Of a stretch of 64,000 nt of DNA, positions 26,090-34,675 are shown piece by piece. Position 1 is the stretch's first letter. The number at the start of each line of letters is the position of its first letter. This stretch comes from Bacillus sp. FJAT-42315 (GTDB lineage Bacteria > Bacillota > Bacilli > Bacillales > Domibacillaceae), in NCBI RefSeq assembly GCF_002797375.1, contig NZ_KZ454941.1:3507555-3571554 (forward strand), written 5' to 3'. The notes under the pieces are model-generated. The model was not told the DNA's origin. It saw only the letters and a list, made by a program, of their open reading frames with translations, and did no database searches. Position numbers and translations under genes: made by a program.

Positions 26090-26914
26090 ATGACGATTAC
26101 TCGAGCATTATCAATTGCTGGGTCAGCTGCTAGAGGCGGAGCTGGGATTCAAGCAGATATCAAAACATTTCAAGAGCTAGATGTATTTGGCATGAGTGCG
26201 ATTACGGCGATTGTCGCTAGCCATCCACGCACCGAGCAAGGGGTCTTTCCTCAATCCATTGAAGCAATTGAGGCACAAGTATATACCGCCTTACACGACA
26301 TTGGCGCTGACGCGTTGAAGACGGGGATGCTTTTTACTGAGGAAATTATTACAAAAGTAGCACAGTGGATTGAGGAAGCTGATGTAGCTAATATTATCGT
26401 CGATCCAGTGATGATCGGCAAAATGGGCTCTGCCTTACTCAAGGATGATGCGATTGATGCGATGAAAACTAAACTCTTGCCATTAGCAACAATCATTACA
26501 CCGAATATGCCAGAAGCAGCAAAACTATTAGAAGTCGATCCACTAACATCTGTCGAAGAGTTGAAAGAAGCTGCACAAGCGCTCCATCGCCTCGGACCAA
26601 AATATGTCCTCGTCAAAGGCGGTCGCCTAGAAGGGCCAGCCATTGATGTCCTATTTGATGGGGAACAATTTTATTTATTAGAAGCCCCACGCATTGATAC
26701 GATTCATACAAACGGAGCAGGCTGCACCTACTCGGCAGCCATTACAGCTGAACTAGCTAAGGGAAGTACCGTGCCAGAAGCGGTGGAGAAAGCGAAACAA
26801 TTCATTACCGCCGCTATCCGTTATTCCTTTAGCTTTAAACGAGGCGTCGGACCAACGAACCATGCAGCTTATGGCAAATATAATGAAACTGGCTGTAAAG
26901 TAACTGTGGAATAA
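26090..26914 (+). CDS. pdxK: Pyridoxal/pyridoxine kinase (PdxK, ribokinase family)
   Basis: Kinase of 274 residues that phosphorylates vitamin B6 vitamers in the cytoplasm. Family features are AGSAARGGAGIQADIKTFQE at the N-terminus, DALKTGMLFT, IIVDPVMIGKMGS, and the ATP/anion-hole motif HTNGAGCTYSAAITAELAKG with the catalytic Cys/Asp region near residue 210. The GSAARGGAG loop differs from the GSDSSGGAG of ThiD and of B. subtilis PdxK but matches the GSAAQG type I remember in other Bacillus PdxK proteins. GGAAAGGA precedes the ATG. Transcribed alone, with a repeat element downstream. Confidence 0.85.
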   Translation: MTITRALSIAGSAARGGAGIQADIKTFQELDVFGMSAITAIVASHPRTEQGVFPQSIEAIEAQVYTALHDIGADALKTGMLFTEEIITKVAQWIEEADVANIIVDPVMIGKMGSALLKDDAIDAMKTKLLPLATIITPNMPEAAKLLEVDPLTSVEELKEAAQALHRLGPKYVLVKGGRLEGPAIDVLFDGEQFYLLEAPRIDTIHTNGAGCTYSAAITAELAKGSTVPEAVEKAKQFITAAIRYSFSFKRGVGPTNHAAYGKYNETGCKVTVE

Positions 26915-26920
26915 AGTGAA

Positions 26921-27215
26921 AGGAGCTGTCCAGAAAGTCAGTTTTCATTGATTTTCTGGATGCTTCTTTCACCTTATGAGCGATTTCTTCGACTTTCTGG
27001 CCCTTTCTTTCGCCTTACGAACAGGTTCTTCGACTTTCTAGCCGTTTCTTTCACCTTGCGAACAGGTTCTTCGACTTTCTAGCCGCTTCTTTCACCTTAT
27101 GAGCGATTTCTTCGACTTTCTAGCCATTTCTTTCACCTTACGAACAGATTCTTCGACTTTCTAGCCGTTTCTTTCACCTTATGAGCGATTTCTTCGACTT
27201 TTTGGACACCCGCTT
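26921..27215. repeat. Intergenic element: six exact-period 41-bp tandem units with inverted ends
   Basis: After pdxK, a hairpin (TCCAGAAA / TTTTCTGGA, 26929-26960) leads into six tandem units. Each begins TTCTTTCACCTTA and ends TTCGACTTTCTAGCC, starting at 26964, 27005, 27046, 27087, 27128 and 27169, so the period is always 41 bp. The left end AGCTGTCCAGAAAGTC and the right end GACTTTTTGGACACCCGCT are near-inverted copies. A two-unit relative lies at 46165-46300. The element lies between convergent genes and could also terminate transcription. Confidence 0.9.
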
Positions 27216-27229
27216 TATCTTCTAGCATT

Positions 27230-28114
27230 TTAATTTTTCGTTAATCCTTCCTTCATCACATTTAACAGGAAGATAGTTAAAGAAAACATAGCTACTGGCA
27301 ACAGAACAATCCAAGGTGCTACAAATATTTCTAAACGATCCATAGAGATTAGGCCACTCCATTCATTACTCAAGGAGCGATGTTCTGCTTTCTCAATCCC
27401 GGATCTCTCCACTTGCCCACCTAGATAAATATTAAAAAAGCCTAAATAAATGAATAATAAGCAAACTTGTACACACTGTTGGAGAAATAAAATAATCACT
27501 GGGCCTTTTAAGAACGGCCAAATATGCACTCTCCACAAATGATATTTACCTGCTCCGAGCAGAAGAGAAGCTGTTATGTATAACTCCTTCATAATCAACT
27601 CAATCTTATGTGCAATTAATACGGTTACTGAAGGCAACATGACAAGAACGATAATCATACATTGCAACAATAACATTGGAAAGCTCACATCTTCCAACTC
27701 TATCATCATCATTGGCATCATAAAAATAATAGCTAGAAAAATGGTAGGAATATATTGAAAGGATTCCAATATAGTATATATGTGCTTTTTGAACCGCCCT
27801 CCCCATAAAACGAGAATCCCTGCGAGAATCACCCCTAACATCACTTGAAGAAAGCTGACCACTAACATTAAACTGAGTGTATATTTTGCTCCATCTATGA
27901 CTTTGTAAAACATGCTATTACCATATTTATCACTGCCAAATGGCGGAAGATCTTTTGGGTGGTAAGGAGCTGATAGCCAAGTTCCATCTTCCTTCTGTTG
28001 AACAGAGGGATTTGTTCCGTCTTCTACAAATGGGATACATACACTAACTGCTAATAACAAAATAATACCAATGAACCCCACTAAGAATCCTTTAGATTGA
28101 AACGCATTCTTCAT
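27230..28114 (-). CDS. OppC/DppC-like ABC transporter permease
   Basis: Membrane protein of 294 residues with about six helices. It has the OppC-type N-terminus (one helix, then an extracellular region containing PPFGSDKYGNSMFYKVIDGAKYTL) and a degenerate EAA loop around ELYITASLLLGAGKYHLWRVHIWPFL. It overlaps the upstream OppB-like gene by 4 bp. No binding protein or ATPase gene accompanies the pair. Substrate unknown. Confidence 0.8.
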   Translation of the reverse strand: MKNAFQSKGFLVGFIGIILLLAVSVCIPFVEDGTNPSVQQKEDGTWLSAPYHPKDLPPFGSDKYGNSMFYKVIDGAKYTLSLMLVVSFLQVMLGVILAGILVLWGGRFKKHIYTILESFQYIPTIFLAIIFMMPMMMIELEDVSFPMLLLQCMIIVLVMLPSVTVLIAHKIELIMKELYITASLLLGAGKYHLWRVHIWPFLKGPVIILFLQQCVQVCLLFIYLGFFNIYLGGQVERSGIEKAEHRSLSNEWSGLISMDRLEIFVAPWIVLLPVAMFSLTIFLLNVMKEGLTKN

Positions 28115-28935
28115 ATCCTAACCCCCCTCTTCTTTAACCAAATAGAACCCACCTGGAAGTAAAGAAAAAAAGTAGTGAACAGCAAAGAAAGCCAAACAAA
28201 CAACGTAGCTGGCGTCATAATACTACGTAGCAAAAATGACATATAACCGTTTATATTGAACGCATATTCAATAATCAGCATCGAAGATAACATAAATAAA
28301 AATACCGACTTAGAGTGATAAAAAAGTGGCGGTATAATATTACGGAATAAATGCTTATAAAAAATCAAATGATGATCGATCCCCTTTGCATAAGCAAATT
28401 CAATATAGGTTTTCCCTGATTCATCATGTAGATAATGGATCGCCATTTTAGTGAGTTGAATCGTTGGAATGACCGTCAAACAAAACACCGGTAACACAAT
28501 TGGACGACCATCCCCTGAATCTGCAATACTCAACCATTTAATCCCTGTTGATTGATAAATATAAATAACTACTAACTGAATAGTTAAAATAATCAAGAGA
28601 TCAGGAATCGACTCTATTACTGTTAATCCTCTTCTCAAAGCACGTCTCCAACGTTCAGAAACATAATAATAGCAATTTAATAAAATAAAAGTTCCTAAAA
28701 GAGACATTCCAAAAGAAAGAAAAAATATAGAAAAAGAATACGAAAATAAAAAAAGTAAATAAGGAAATAAAGAATGCTCTGTAAAACCAGAGCGACTCAT
28801 ATAAGTCATTGATAATGGTGACTGAAGTTGATGAAACGTTTCCACAATAGTAGGTAAAAAAGGTTGTCCTCCAATCAACAAAATAAGATGTGACATCAAA
28901 AAAAATACAAAAATCGTTATCATATATTTAGCCAA
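28111..28935 (-). CDS. OppB/DppB-like ABC transporter permease
   Basis: Membrane protein of 274 residues, somewhat shorter than OppB (about 310). Five to six helices are visible, with an EAA-like loop KTYIEFAYAKGIDHHLIFYKHLFRNIIPPLFYHSKSVF around residue 185. The start at 28935 has AGGAGGGA upstream. It is coupled to the OppC-like gene; the two could form a channel served by a shared ATPase elsewhere. An isolated pair with no ligand-binding protein is unusual. Confidence 0.78.
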   Translation of the reverse strand: MAKYMITIFVFFLMSHLILLIGGQPFLPTIVETFHQLQSPLSMTYMSRSGFTEHSLFPYLLFLFSYSFSIFFLSFGMSLLGTFILLNCYYYVSERWRRALRRGLTVIESIPDLLIILTIQLVVIYIYQSTGIKWLSIADSGDGRPIVLPVFCLTVIPTIQLTKMAIHYLHDESGKTYIEFAYAKGIDHHLIFYKHLFRNIIPPLFYHSKSVFLFMLSSMLIIEYAFNINGYMSFLLRSIMTPATLFVWLSLLFTTFFLYFQVGSIWLKKRGVRI

Positions 28936-29081
28936 ACAGATCCCTCCTTTTTTTCAAAAGACTATATTTTCAAAAAATAAAACCGATAAGATTAGCAATT
29001 ACTTCATTAAATATCATTATTTTACCATAAAGTATTAACTTTTTTGGATACAACAACCAAATGAACAATCTATAGAAAATA

Positions 29082-29118
29082 AAAGAGAGACTTAGAAAAA
29101 ACATAAGTCTCCCTCTTC
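29082..29118 (-). terminator. Terminator after the Bmr-like MFS gene
   Basis: Stem AGAGAGACTTA / TAAGTCTCCCTCT with a loop of about 9 bases, followed on the minus strand by TTTT. Confidence 0.75.
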
Positions 29119-29137
29119 ATTAATTGGAACGATGGTT

Positions 29138-30358
29138 CTAGCCCATATTCTCTTCTAATTTTTCCTTATCAATGCTTGATTTCACCCACTTCGAACTAAT
29201 GAACAAACAAACCATGATAATAATTGATCCGAAGATATAAGGCAAGCTTAAATTAATATCCAATAACGCACCTGCAATAGCTGGGCCAACAACGTTTCCG
29301 ATGCTCATATAAGCGTTATTCATTCCAGCCGCAAACCCTTGTTCAGAGCCAGCCATTTTCGATACCATCGTATTAATGGCTGGACGTAATAGAGAAGCAG
29401 CGCTGAAAAATATAGCAGAAATCACTAACACCGACCAAAATCCTTGAGCTAATAATAATGAGAGCATCGATGTAGCGGCAACGACTAGACTAACATTAAT
29501 AATCCAACTTTCTCCAAACCGTCTAATCAGCCGCTCTAGAACAAACGCTTGCACGATGACACCCATTAAACCGGCAACAACGATTAAGATGGAAATATCC
29601 ATTGGTGTGAAGCTAAATTTAATATCAGAAAATAAACTAATCGTCGATTGAAAGTTAGCTAAGCCGAAAGACAAAGTAAACATCAGGATCAACAAAGGAA
29701 AATAAGGTGTTTTTACTGAGTAAGCAAGCTGTTTCAATAAGCTCTCTCTTTTTCGTACAGTAGAAGTTTTTGATTCTTCCTTTAGAACTTGATGAGTTTC
29801 TGGTAAAAAGAAGATCGATAGAACCGCCGCCATAGCCGCCACTACTGCTGCGGTAAAGAATGGAGCTCGCAACCCAAACTCTGCTAAGATGCCCCCCATG
29901 CCCGGCCCGATGACAAAGCCTAAAGACATAGAGGCTCCCAACCTCCCCATACCTTTCGCTCGATTGTCTATCGTTGTAATATCAGCAACGTAAGCCATCA
30001 TGGAAGGAACGATGAACGCTCCTCCGATACCACCGAGCATTCTAGATATAAATAACACCGATAAATGTTCAGAAATAGCAAATAGCAACTGCGAAAAAGC
30101 AAATAATACAAGACCAATGATAATGATCTTTTTTCGACCGAATCGATCCGATAGATCACCAGCAAGCGGCGAGAAAAGAAACTGGGCAAGCGAGAACGTA
30201 GCAATTAATAAGCCAAGCGTTTTTCCACCAGCACCAAACTCATGAATAATCGTTGGCATAATCGGAATAATTAGGCCGATACCCGTCATTACAATAAACA
30301 TATTCGCCATCAAAATCCATAACGCAAATTCATTTTTTCGTTTTATTGCCAACAGCAT
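29138..30358 (-). CDS. MFS multidrug efflux transporter, Bmr/NorA type (DHA1)
   Basis: Protein of 406 residues with 12 helices. Motif A is GDLSDRFGRKKIIIIG (about residue 67), motif B/C region is FISRMLGGIGGAFIVPSMMAYVADITT and GFVIGPGMGGILAEFG, and the C-terminal half contains GSEQGFAAGMNNAYMSIGNVVGPAIAG. These blocks closely follow B. subtilis Bmr. GAGGGGG precedes the ATG. Expected role: proton-driven export of hydrophobic drugs. No MerR-type regulator is adjacent. Confidence 0.9.
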   Translation of the reverse strand: MLLAIKRKNEFALWILMANMFIVMTGIGLIIPIMPTIIHEFGAGGKTLGLLIATFSLAQFLFSPLAGDLSDRFGRKKIIIIGLVLFAFSQLLFAISEHLSVLFISRMLGGIGGAFIVPSMMAYVADITTIDNRAKGMGRLGASMSLGFVIGPGMGGILAEFGLRAPFFTAAVVAAMAAVLSIFFLPETHQVLKEESKTSTVRKRESLLKQLAYSVKTPYFPLLILMFTLSFGLANFQSTISLFSDIKFSFTPMDISILIVVAGLMGVIVQAFVLERLIRRFGESWIINVSLVVAATSMLSLLLAQGFWSVLVISAIFFSAASLLRPAINTMVSKMAGSEQGFAAGMNNAYMSIGNVVGPAIAGALLDINLSLPYIFGSIIIMVCLFISSKWVKSSIDKEKLEENMG

Positions 30359-30483
30359 CTCGCCCCCTCATATTACTTTATTACATAGGTTTCCCTAATT
30401 ATGTTTCGTTGCATTCAATGAAAAAGAGTGTAACACATTTTACTTTTTTCAGCACTTAAAATGATTCGTAATCCGAAATAAAA

Positions 30484-30520
30484 AATCCTAATAAGAGAGT
30501 TTTCTCTTATTAGGATTTAT
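30484..30520 (-). terminator. Terminator of the thiamin operon
   Basis: Perfect stem AAATCCTAATAAGAGA / TCTCTTATTAGGATTT with a TTTT-type loop; on the minus strand it runs into a T-rich tract directly after thiF. Confidence 0.9.
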
Positions 30521-30524
30521 CATG

Positions 30525-31538
30525 TTAGCTAAACAACTGATGGTATAGCTTTTTCGCGACGGCTATATCTTTCGTTCCGTGAATCAACATCCGCCCATCT
30601 TGAAACAACACAATTCGGTAATCAAATAATTTCGCTGATAACAAAAATCCATTTGATTTCACATCAATGTTTTGTTTTTGAAGCAAGGAGGCCAGCTCAT
30701 CTAGTTGATAGCTTCTTCCTTGTGGCGGGCGAATTTGCACCGTTTCTCTTCCACATAGTACAGCCACTCTCGTTTGGTTTTCCTTTTGCAAAAAGGGATA
30801 GTGTGGTTGACTCCCACATGAAGGGCAGTCTTTCTTTCGTAAAGAAGCAACCCGAATCGATGAAAATGTATTTTTCCACAAATCAAAAGCAACGAGCTCT
30901 CGGCGAACATCAGACAGCTTTCCTGAAAGAATTTTCAATGCCTCTGCCCCTTGATAAGCGGCAGTCACTTGGACAGCTGGTGCAATCACGCCCGTTGTAT
31001 CACATGTCATGCCTTCTGTCGGCAACACATCAAGTAAACAATGAAGACATGGACCGACTCCAGGTATGATAGGAAAGCTGATTCCTTGGCTACCGACACA
31101 AGCTCCGTAAATCCAAGGAATATGATATTTTTGCGATAAATCATTGATGATAAAACGAGTTTCAAAATTGTCCGTCCCATCTAAAAGTAGGTTGGGCGAC
31201 TGCTTGTTGATCACCTCCTCTAGCTCCTCGGGCCCTGCATCTACTGTAATCGCTGTAATTTGAATATCAGAATTGATCTCTTCTAATCTTTGCTTCGCCG
31301 CAACGGCTTTCGGAAGTCGATCCTTGGCATGCTGTTCGGTAAATAACTGTTGTCGCTGTAGGTTGGTCCAATCAACATAATCGCGGTCAATCAGTGTAAT
31401 ATGACCAACACCAGCACGAGCAAGCATTTCTGCCAACGCTGAGCCTAACGCGCCTACCCCAACTAATAGAACATGTTTATTCGTAAAGGAACCTTTTTCT
31501 CGTAAAAAAAGCTCCTGTCTAGAATAACGATCATTCAC
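30525..31538 (-). CDS. thiF: ThiF/MoeB-type ThiS adenylyltransferase
   Basis: E1-like enzyme of 337 residues that adenylates the C-terminal glycine of ThiS. The nucleotide-binding loop is LVGVGALGSALAEMLARAGVG, followed by LIDRDYVDWTNLQRQQLF. The loop PTEGMTCDTTGVIAPAVQVTAAYQGAEALKIL holds a conserved Cys, and two C-x2-C pairs (PCLHC and DCPSC) should bind zinc. GTG 31538 (VNDRYSRQELF) lies just after the thiS stop; the longer open frame from 31592 overlaps thiS. Last gene of the operon. Confidence 0.9.
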   Translation of the reverse strand: MNDRYSRQELFLREKGSFTNKHVLLVGVGALGSALAEMLARAGVGHITLIDRDYVDWTNLQRQQLFTEQHAKDRLPKAVAAKQRLEEINSDIQITAITVDAGPEELEEVINKQSPNLLLDGTDNFETRFIINDLSQKYHIPWIYGACVGSQGISFPIIPGVGPCLHCLLDVLPTEGMTCDTTGVIAPAVQVTAAYQGAEALKILSGKLSDVRRELVAFDLWKNTFSSIRVASLRKKDCPSCGSQPHYPFLQKENQTRVAVLCGRETVQIRPPQGRSYQLDELASLLQKQNIDVKSNGFLLSAKLFDYRIVLFQDGRMLIHGTKDIAVAKKLYHQLFS

Positions 31539-31542
31539 GACC

Positions 31543-31746
31543 TCATCCCCCACCGACAAAATGAACGATTTCAATCCGATCCCCGTTAGCAATTGGAGTC
31601 GTGTCTAAATCCACCTTTGACACAATCTCCCCGTTTCGTTCAACAATGACCGCTTTGCCATCGAGGGTATATGTTTTCAGCAACATCGCAACAGTCGGTG
31701 AATCAAGATGAATCGTTTCTTGTTTTCCATTAATGATGACATTCAT
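31543..31746 (-). CDS. thiS: ThiS sulfur-carrier protein
   Basis: Ubiquitin-like carrier of 67 residues. It ends in the essential GG (VHFVGGG, with the final glycine as the thiocarboxylate site) and starts MNVIINGKQETI. GAGGAG is upstream. It overlaps tenI by 4 bp and thiF follows within 5 bp, so its synthesis is coupled to its activating enzyme. It donates sulfur to ThiG for thiazole formation. Confidence 0.93.
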   Translation of the reverse strand: MNVIINGKQETIHLDSPTVAMLLKTYTLDGKAVIVERNGEIVSKVDLDTTPIANGDRIEIVHFVGGG

Positions 31747-32363
31747 TTGAAAGTCTCCTCCTCTTTCTGTATCGCTTCACGATAGGCAATCGCTTGCTCT
31801 AGCGGATGAACATGACCAAAGATACCTGACATAACAGCGATACCCGCTGCTCCAGCCTGCTTCAATTCCTTCACATGGTAAGGCATAACTCCTCCAATGG
31901 TGATGATGGGTGCTTTCGATAAAACCGAAGCTTCTTTTACTGCCCATAAACCAACAGGAGAAAGTGACGGCTTGCACGCCGTTTCGTAAATATGTCCAAG
32001 CAGGATAAATTCAGCCCCACGTTCTGCTTGTGTCGCTGCCGCTTCTGGATCATGAACAGAGCATCCCATCATAAGAGAAGGAGCTATTTGTTTCGCTGCA
32101 ACGACAGGCAAGCTATTTTCCGTCAATTGTACACCGGCTACTCCCGAGGCTAGCGCCACATCTAGCCGATCATTAATGATAATTTTGTGAGTAGGCACCC
32201 CCGCCACGATAAAACTGTCCACCCATCCCAATAGCTCTTTCGCTGAGCGATGCTTTTCACGAATATGAATATAATCGACAAACGGATGAATTTTTGCGGC
32301 GATATTCGCTGCTTGCTGTTGCTCTAGTGTTCCTGTTGTTATGACATGAAGTTGAAAAGACAT
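31743..32363 (-). CDS. tenI: TenI thiazole tautomerase
   Basis: TIM-barrel protein of about 206 residues of the ThiE/TenI superfamily. DYIHIREKHRSAKEL, GAEFILLGHIYETACK and GAAGIAVMSGIFGH closely match B. subtilis TenI. Like TenI, it has these blocks in place of a typical ThiE active site, and the operon position next to thiS supports thiazole tautomerase rather than thiamin phosphate synthase. ATG 32363 has AGGAGG six bases upstream. Confidence 0.87.
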   Translation of the reverse strand: MSFQLHVITTGTLEQQQAANIAAKIHPFVDYIHIREKHRSAKELLGWVDSFIVAGVPTHKIIINDRLDVALASGVAGVQLTENSLPVVAAKQIAPSLMMGCSVHDPEAAATQAERGAEFILLGHIYETACKPSLSPVGLWAVKEASVLSKAPIITIGGVMPYHVKELKQAGAAGIAVMSGIFGHVHPLEQAIAYREAIQKEEETFK

Positions 32364-32373
32364 CGCCATCCTC

Positions 32374-33486
32374 CTACACCGTTAAAATATCCCAATCTTT
32401 ACTTACTGGCTGATAGCCTAGTTGCTTCAACCTTGCTTTTACCTCTTCCACTGTGCGAGAATCTGAGATTTCAAACTGACTATTTTCTTCTTCAACAGTC
32501 GTTGCATAACCACCGACCACGGTCGAGGAAGCAGCGGACATTTTCGTCACACCTAATTTGATTAAATGATCGCGAAATCCCGCTTCTTCTCGCGTTGATA
32601 ATGTAATTCCAGCACGCGGCATAAATAAACGGAACGCGAGCATCGCCTGCACTAAGTCTCGATCACTGACCTCTACTTTTGGAGCGAACCCACCTAGATT
32701 CGGGCGAATACGTGGAAAAGAAACCGCAATATCTGTTTCAAGATATTTTTTCTGTAAATATTGCGCATGAAGAGCGGTAAAATAAGACTCTTTTCTCCAA
32801 TCATCCAGCCCTAGTAATGCCCCAATATTGACGGAACGCATTCCTGCCTGGCATCCTCTCTCCGGGGCATCGAGGCGATATTTGTAATTTCTTTTCGGCC
32901 CTTTCACATGAAGCTGTTGATAAATCTCCTCATTATATACTTCTTGAAAAACCGTCAACCCGTCGATTCCTGCTTGAAATAATCGCTCATATTCTTTCGT
33001 ATCCAATGGCTGTACTTCAATCGAAATCGAAGCGGCATGCTCCTTCAATATTTGCGCGCCTTCGATTAAGTAATCACTGGACGAATGAATGCGTGATTCT
33101 CCTGTTAGCAAAATCACATGCTGAATGCCCGTCTCTTTTAACGCTTTTGCCTCTTGATTGATCTCTAAAGCCGTTAATTTTCTTCTTGGAAAGTCATTAT
33201 CAAAGCTAAAGCTACAATACGTGCATTTATTGACGCAGTAATCGGTTAAATAAAGCGGTGCAAATAGCACGATTACTTTTCCGAAATGTTGAGTAGTTAG
33301 TTGATGAGCTTTCTGAGCCATTTCCTCTAATCGCTGCCCGGCAGCCGGTGATAATAAAGCCAATAAATCATACTCATCCAGTGTTGATTTTGATAAGGCT
33401 CGGTCGACATCTACTAGTGTCATACGTTCAAATAGTTGGTCGTACGGCTCATGTTTAATATCGTTATATAGATCGTAAAAACTCAT
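32374..33486 (-). CDS. thiH: ThiH 2-iminoacetate synthase (radical SAM tyrosine lyase)
   Basis: Radical SAM enzyme of 370 residues. The 4Fe-4S cluster motif C-x3-C-x2-C is at Cys84, Cys88 and Cys91 (YCVNKCTYC). It splits tyrosine into p-cresol and dehydroglycine for the thiazole ring. Other family blocks are HVILLTGES, FQEVYNEEIYQQLH and FPRIRPNLGGFAP. Aerobic Bacillus usually use the oxygen-dependent glycine oxidase ThiO, so ThiH here points to a low-oxygen route. AAAGGGG precedes the ATG; it lies 14 bp after thiG. Confidence 0.93.
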   Translation of the reverse strand: MSFYDLYNDIKHEPYDQLFERMTLVDVDRALSKSTLDEYDLLALLSPAAGQRLEEMAQKAHQLTTQHFGKVIVLFAPLYLTDYCVNKCTYCSFSFDNDFPRRKLTALEINQEAKALKETGIQHVILLTGESRIHSSSDYLIEGAQILKEHAASISIEVQPLDTKEYERLFQAGIDGLTVFQEVYNEEIYQQLHVKGPKRNYKYRLDAPERGCQAGMRSVNIGALLGLDDWRKESYFTALHAQYLQKKYLETDIAVSFPRIRPNLGGFAPKVEVSDRDLVQAMLAFRLFMPRAGITLSTREEAGFRDHLIKLGVTKMSAASSTVVGGYATTVEEENSQFEISDSRTVEEVKARLKQLGYQPVSKDWDILTV

Positions 33487-33500
33487 GATGCCACCCCTTT

Positions 33501-34265
33501 TTAATTTAAAAATCCAGTTAACGGTGAAGAAGCATGTGCTTGTTGAGAAACAGGTCCTAATCCCGCCAAATACGCTTTTCTTCCCGCTTGAACAGCTAAG
33601 TGAAAGGCGACTGCCATATTGATTGGATCGTTCGCCGTCGCAATCGCTGTATTGACTAGTACAGCATCAGCTCCCATCTCCATCGCCTCAGCCGCTTCAG
33701 ACGGTCGACCAATTCCAGCATCGACAATGATTGGCAATGTTTTCTCCTCAATCAAAATTCGAATCATTTCCTTCATCTTAATTCCTCTATTTGAGCCAAT
33801 TGGTGAACCAAGAGGCATCACAGCGGCTGCGCCTGCACCTGCTAGCTTTTTCGCTGTCATCAAATCTGGATTGACATAAGGAAGAACAACGAACCCTTCC
33901 TTCGCCAATATCTCTGTCGCTTTGATCGTTTCCTCGTTATCTGGCAGCAAATATTTTTGATCGGAAATCACTTCGATTTTAATCCAATTACCCATCCCGG
34001 CTGCTTGCGCTAAACGAGCAATTCTGACCGCTTCCTCTGCCGTTCTCGCACCAGAAGTATTCGGAAGTAATGTGACCCCCGCTGGAATATCATGCAAAAT
34101 ATTTTCTTGCCCTGCGCCCAAATCCACTCTTCTTAAAGCAACTGTAACAACTTCTGTACCTGACTGCTCAAAGGCTTGTCTCATCACCGCGTGATCGGCA
34201 AATTTACCTGTGCCTGTAAACAATCGATTCGTTAACTTCTTTCCGCCAATAAACAATTCATCCAT
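33501..34265 (-). CDS. thiG: ThiG thiazole synthase
   Basis: TIM-barrel enzyme of 254 residues that builds thiazole phosphate from deoxyxylulose phosphate, dehydroglycine and ThiS thiocarboxylate. The Schiff-base lysine is Lys96 in [10 protein letters not shown]. Conserved [19 protein letters not shown] and [20 protein letters not shown] are present. ATG 34265 ([11 protein letters not shown]) has AAGGGAG nearby; a frame extending to 34325 reads into the repeat-containing leader and is rejected. First gene of the operon, controlled by the TPP riboswitch. Confidence 0.94.
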   Translation of the reverse strand: MDELFIGGKKLTNRLFTGTGKFADHAVMRQAFEQSGTEVVTVALRRVDLGAGQENILHDIPAGVTLLPNTSGARTAEEAVRIARLAQAAGMGNWIKIEVISDQKYLLPDNEETIKATEILAKEGFVVLPYVNPDLMTAKKLAGAGAAAVMPLGSPIGSNRGIKMKEMIRILIEEKTLPIIVDAGIGRPSEAAEAMEMGADAVLVNTAIATANDPINMAVAFHLAVQAGRKAYLAGLGPVSQQAHASSPLTGFLN

Positions 34266-34285
34266 GTTCTTCTCTCCCTTTTTAA

Positions 34286-34440
34286 AATTAAAAGCGAAAG
34301 GCGTTTGCCCATCGGCGACAAGCAAAAGACGAGCTGACTGAAAGGTTGCTCTTTAACCTTTTGGACAGATTGGCTTTTGACCTCGAGCCGATAACGCCTG
34401 TAGCTAGACATCAATAAAAGCGAAAGGCGCGAGGTAAAGC
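34286..34440. repeat. Repeat-derived insert between the TPP riboswitch and thiG
   Basis: The word AAAAGCGAAAGGCG occurs twice, at 34290-34303 and 34416-34429. Between them is GC-richer sequence with GGCGACAAGCAAAAGACGAGC and hairpin-forming AAGGTTGCTC-type parts. Sequences beginning AAAGCGAAGGCG followed by CCGACAAGCA are, from memory, a dispersed intergenic repeat type in Bacillus. It lengthens the leader of thiG. Confidence 0.5.
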
Positions 34441-34454
34441 TCAGCTTTTTCCGC

Positions 34455-34488
34455 AAAAAAAGAGCCTGCCACAACGGCAGGCTCAGTT
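34455..34488 (-). terminator. Expression-platform terminator of the TPP riboswitch
   Basis: Stem GAGCCTGCC / GGCAGGCTC, followed on the minus strand by a T7 run. It lies 35 bp after the riboswitch aptamer, as expected for transcriptional control. Confidence 0.88.
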
Positions 34489-34520
34489 TCTACGCACACA
34501 AAAAATAAGCATAAAAAAGT

Positions 34521-34602
34521 AAGCTTCCCTCCGTTGGTATTAACCAAATCAGGTTCAAGAGTTGGATTAAATCCTCTCAGCCATGACGGCACCCCTAGCT
34601 TT
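34521..34602 (-). ncRNA. TPP riboswitch (THI element)
   Basis: On the minus strand the aptamer blocks read CTAGGGGTGC, GGCTGAGAGGA, CTTGAACCTGAT, GGTTAATACC and GGAGGGAAGCT in canonical order. A terminator and the thiG-thiH-tenI-thiS-thiF operon follow, so thiamin pyrophosphate shuts the operon off. Confidence 0.96.
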
Positions 34603-34675
34603 TATTTATAATATTCAATTATCAATAGTATAACGCTCATAGTTACTTTTGTTAAGGGGGCTTTTTGCACATCAG

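Noticed and set aside
26964..27209. Tandem units after pdxK read as a CRISPR array
   Set aside because: Units abut with no unique spacers, the period is a constant 41 bp of near-identical sequence, and no cas genes are present.
30653..31069. Plus-strand frame (138 codons) over thiF
   Set aside because: Opposite strand of thiF, which has full E1-like motifs; no supporting start signal.
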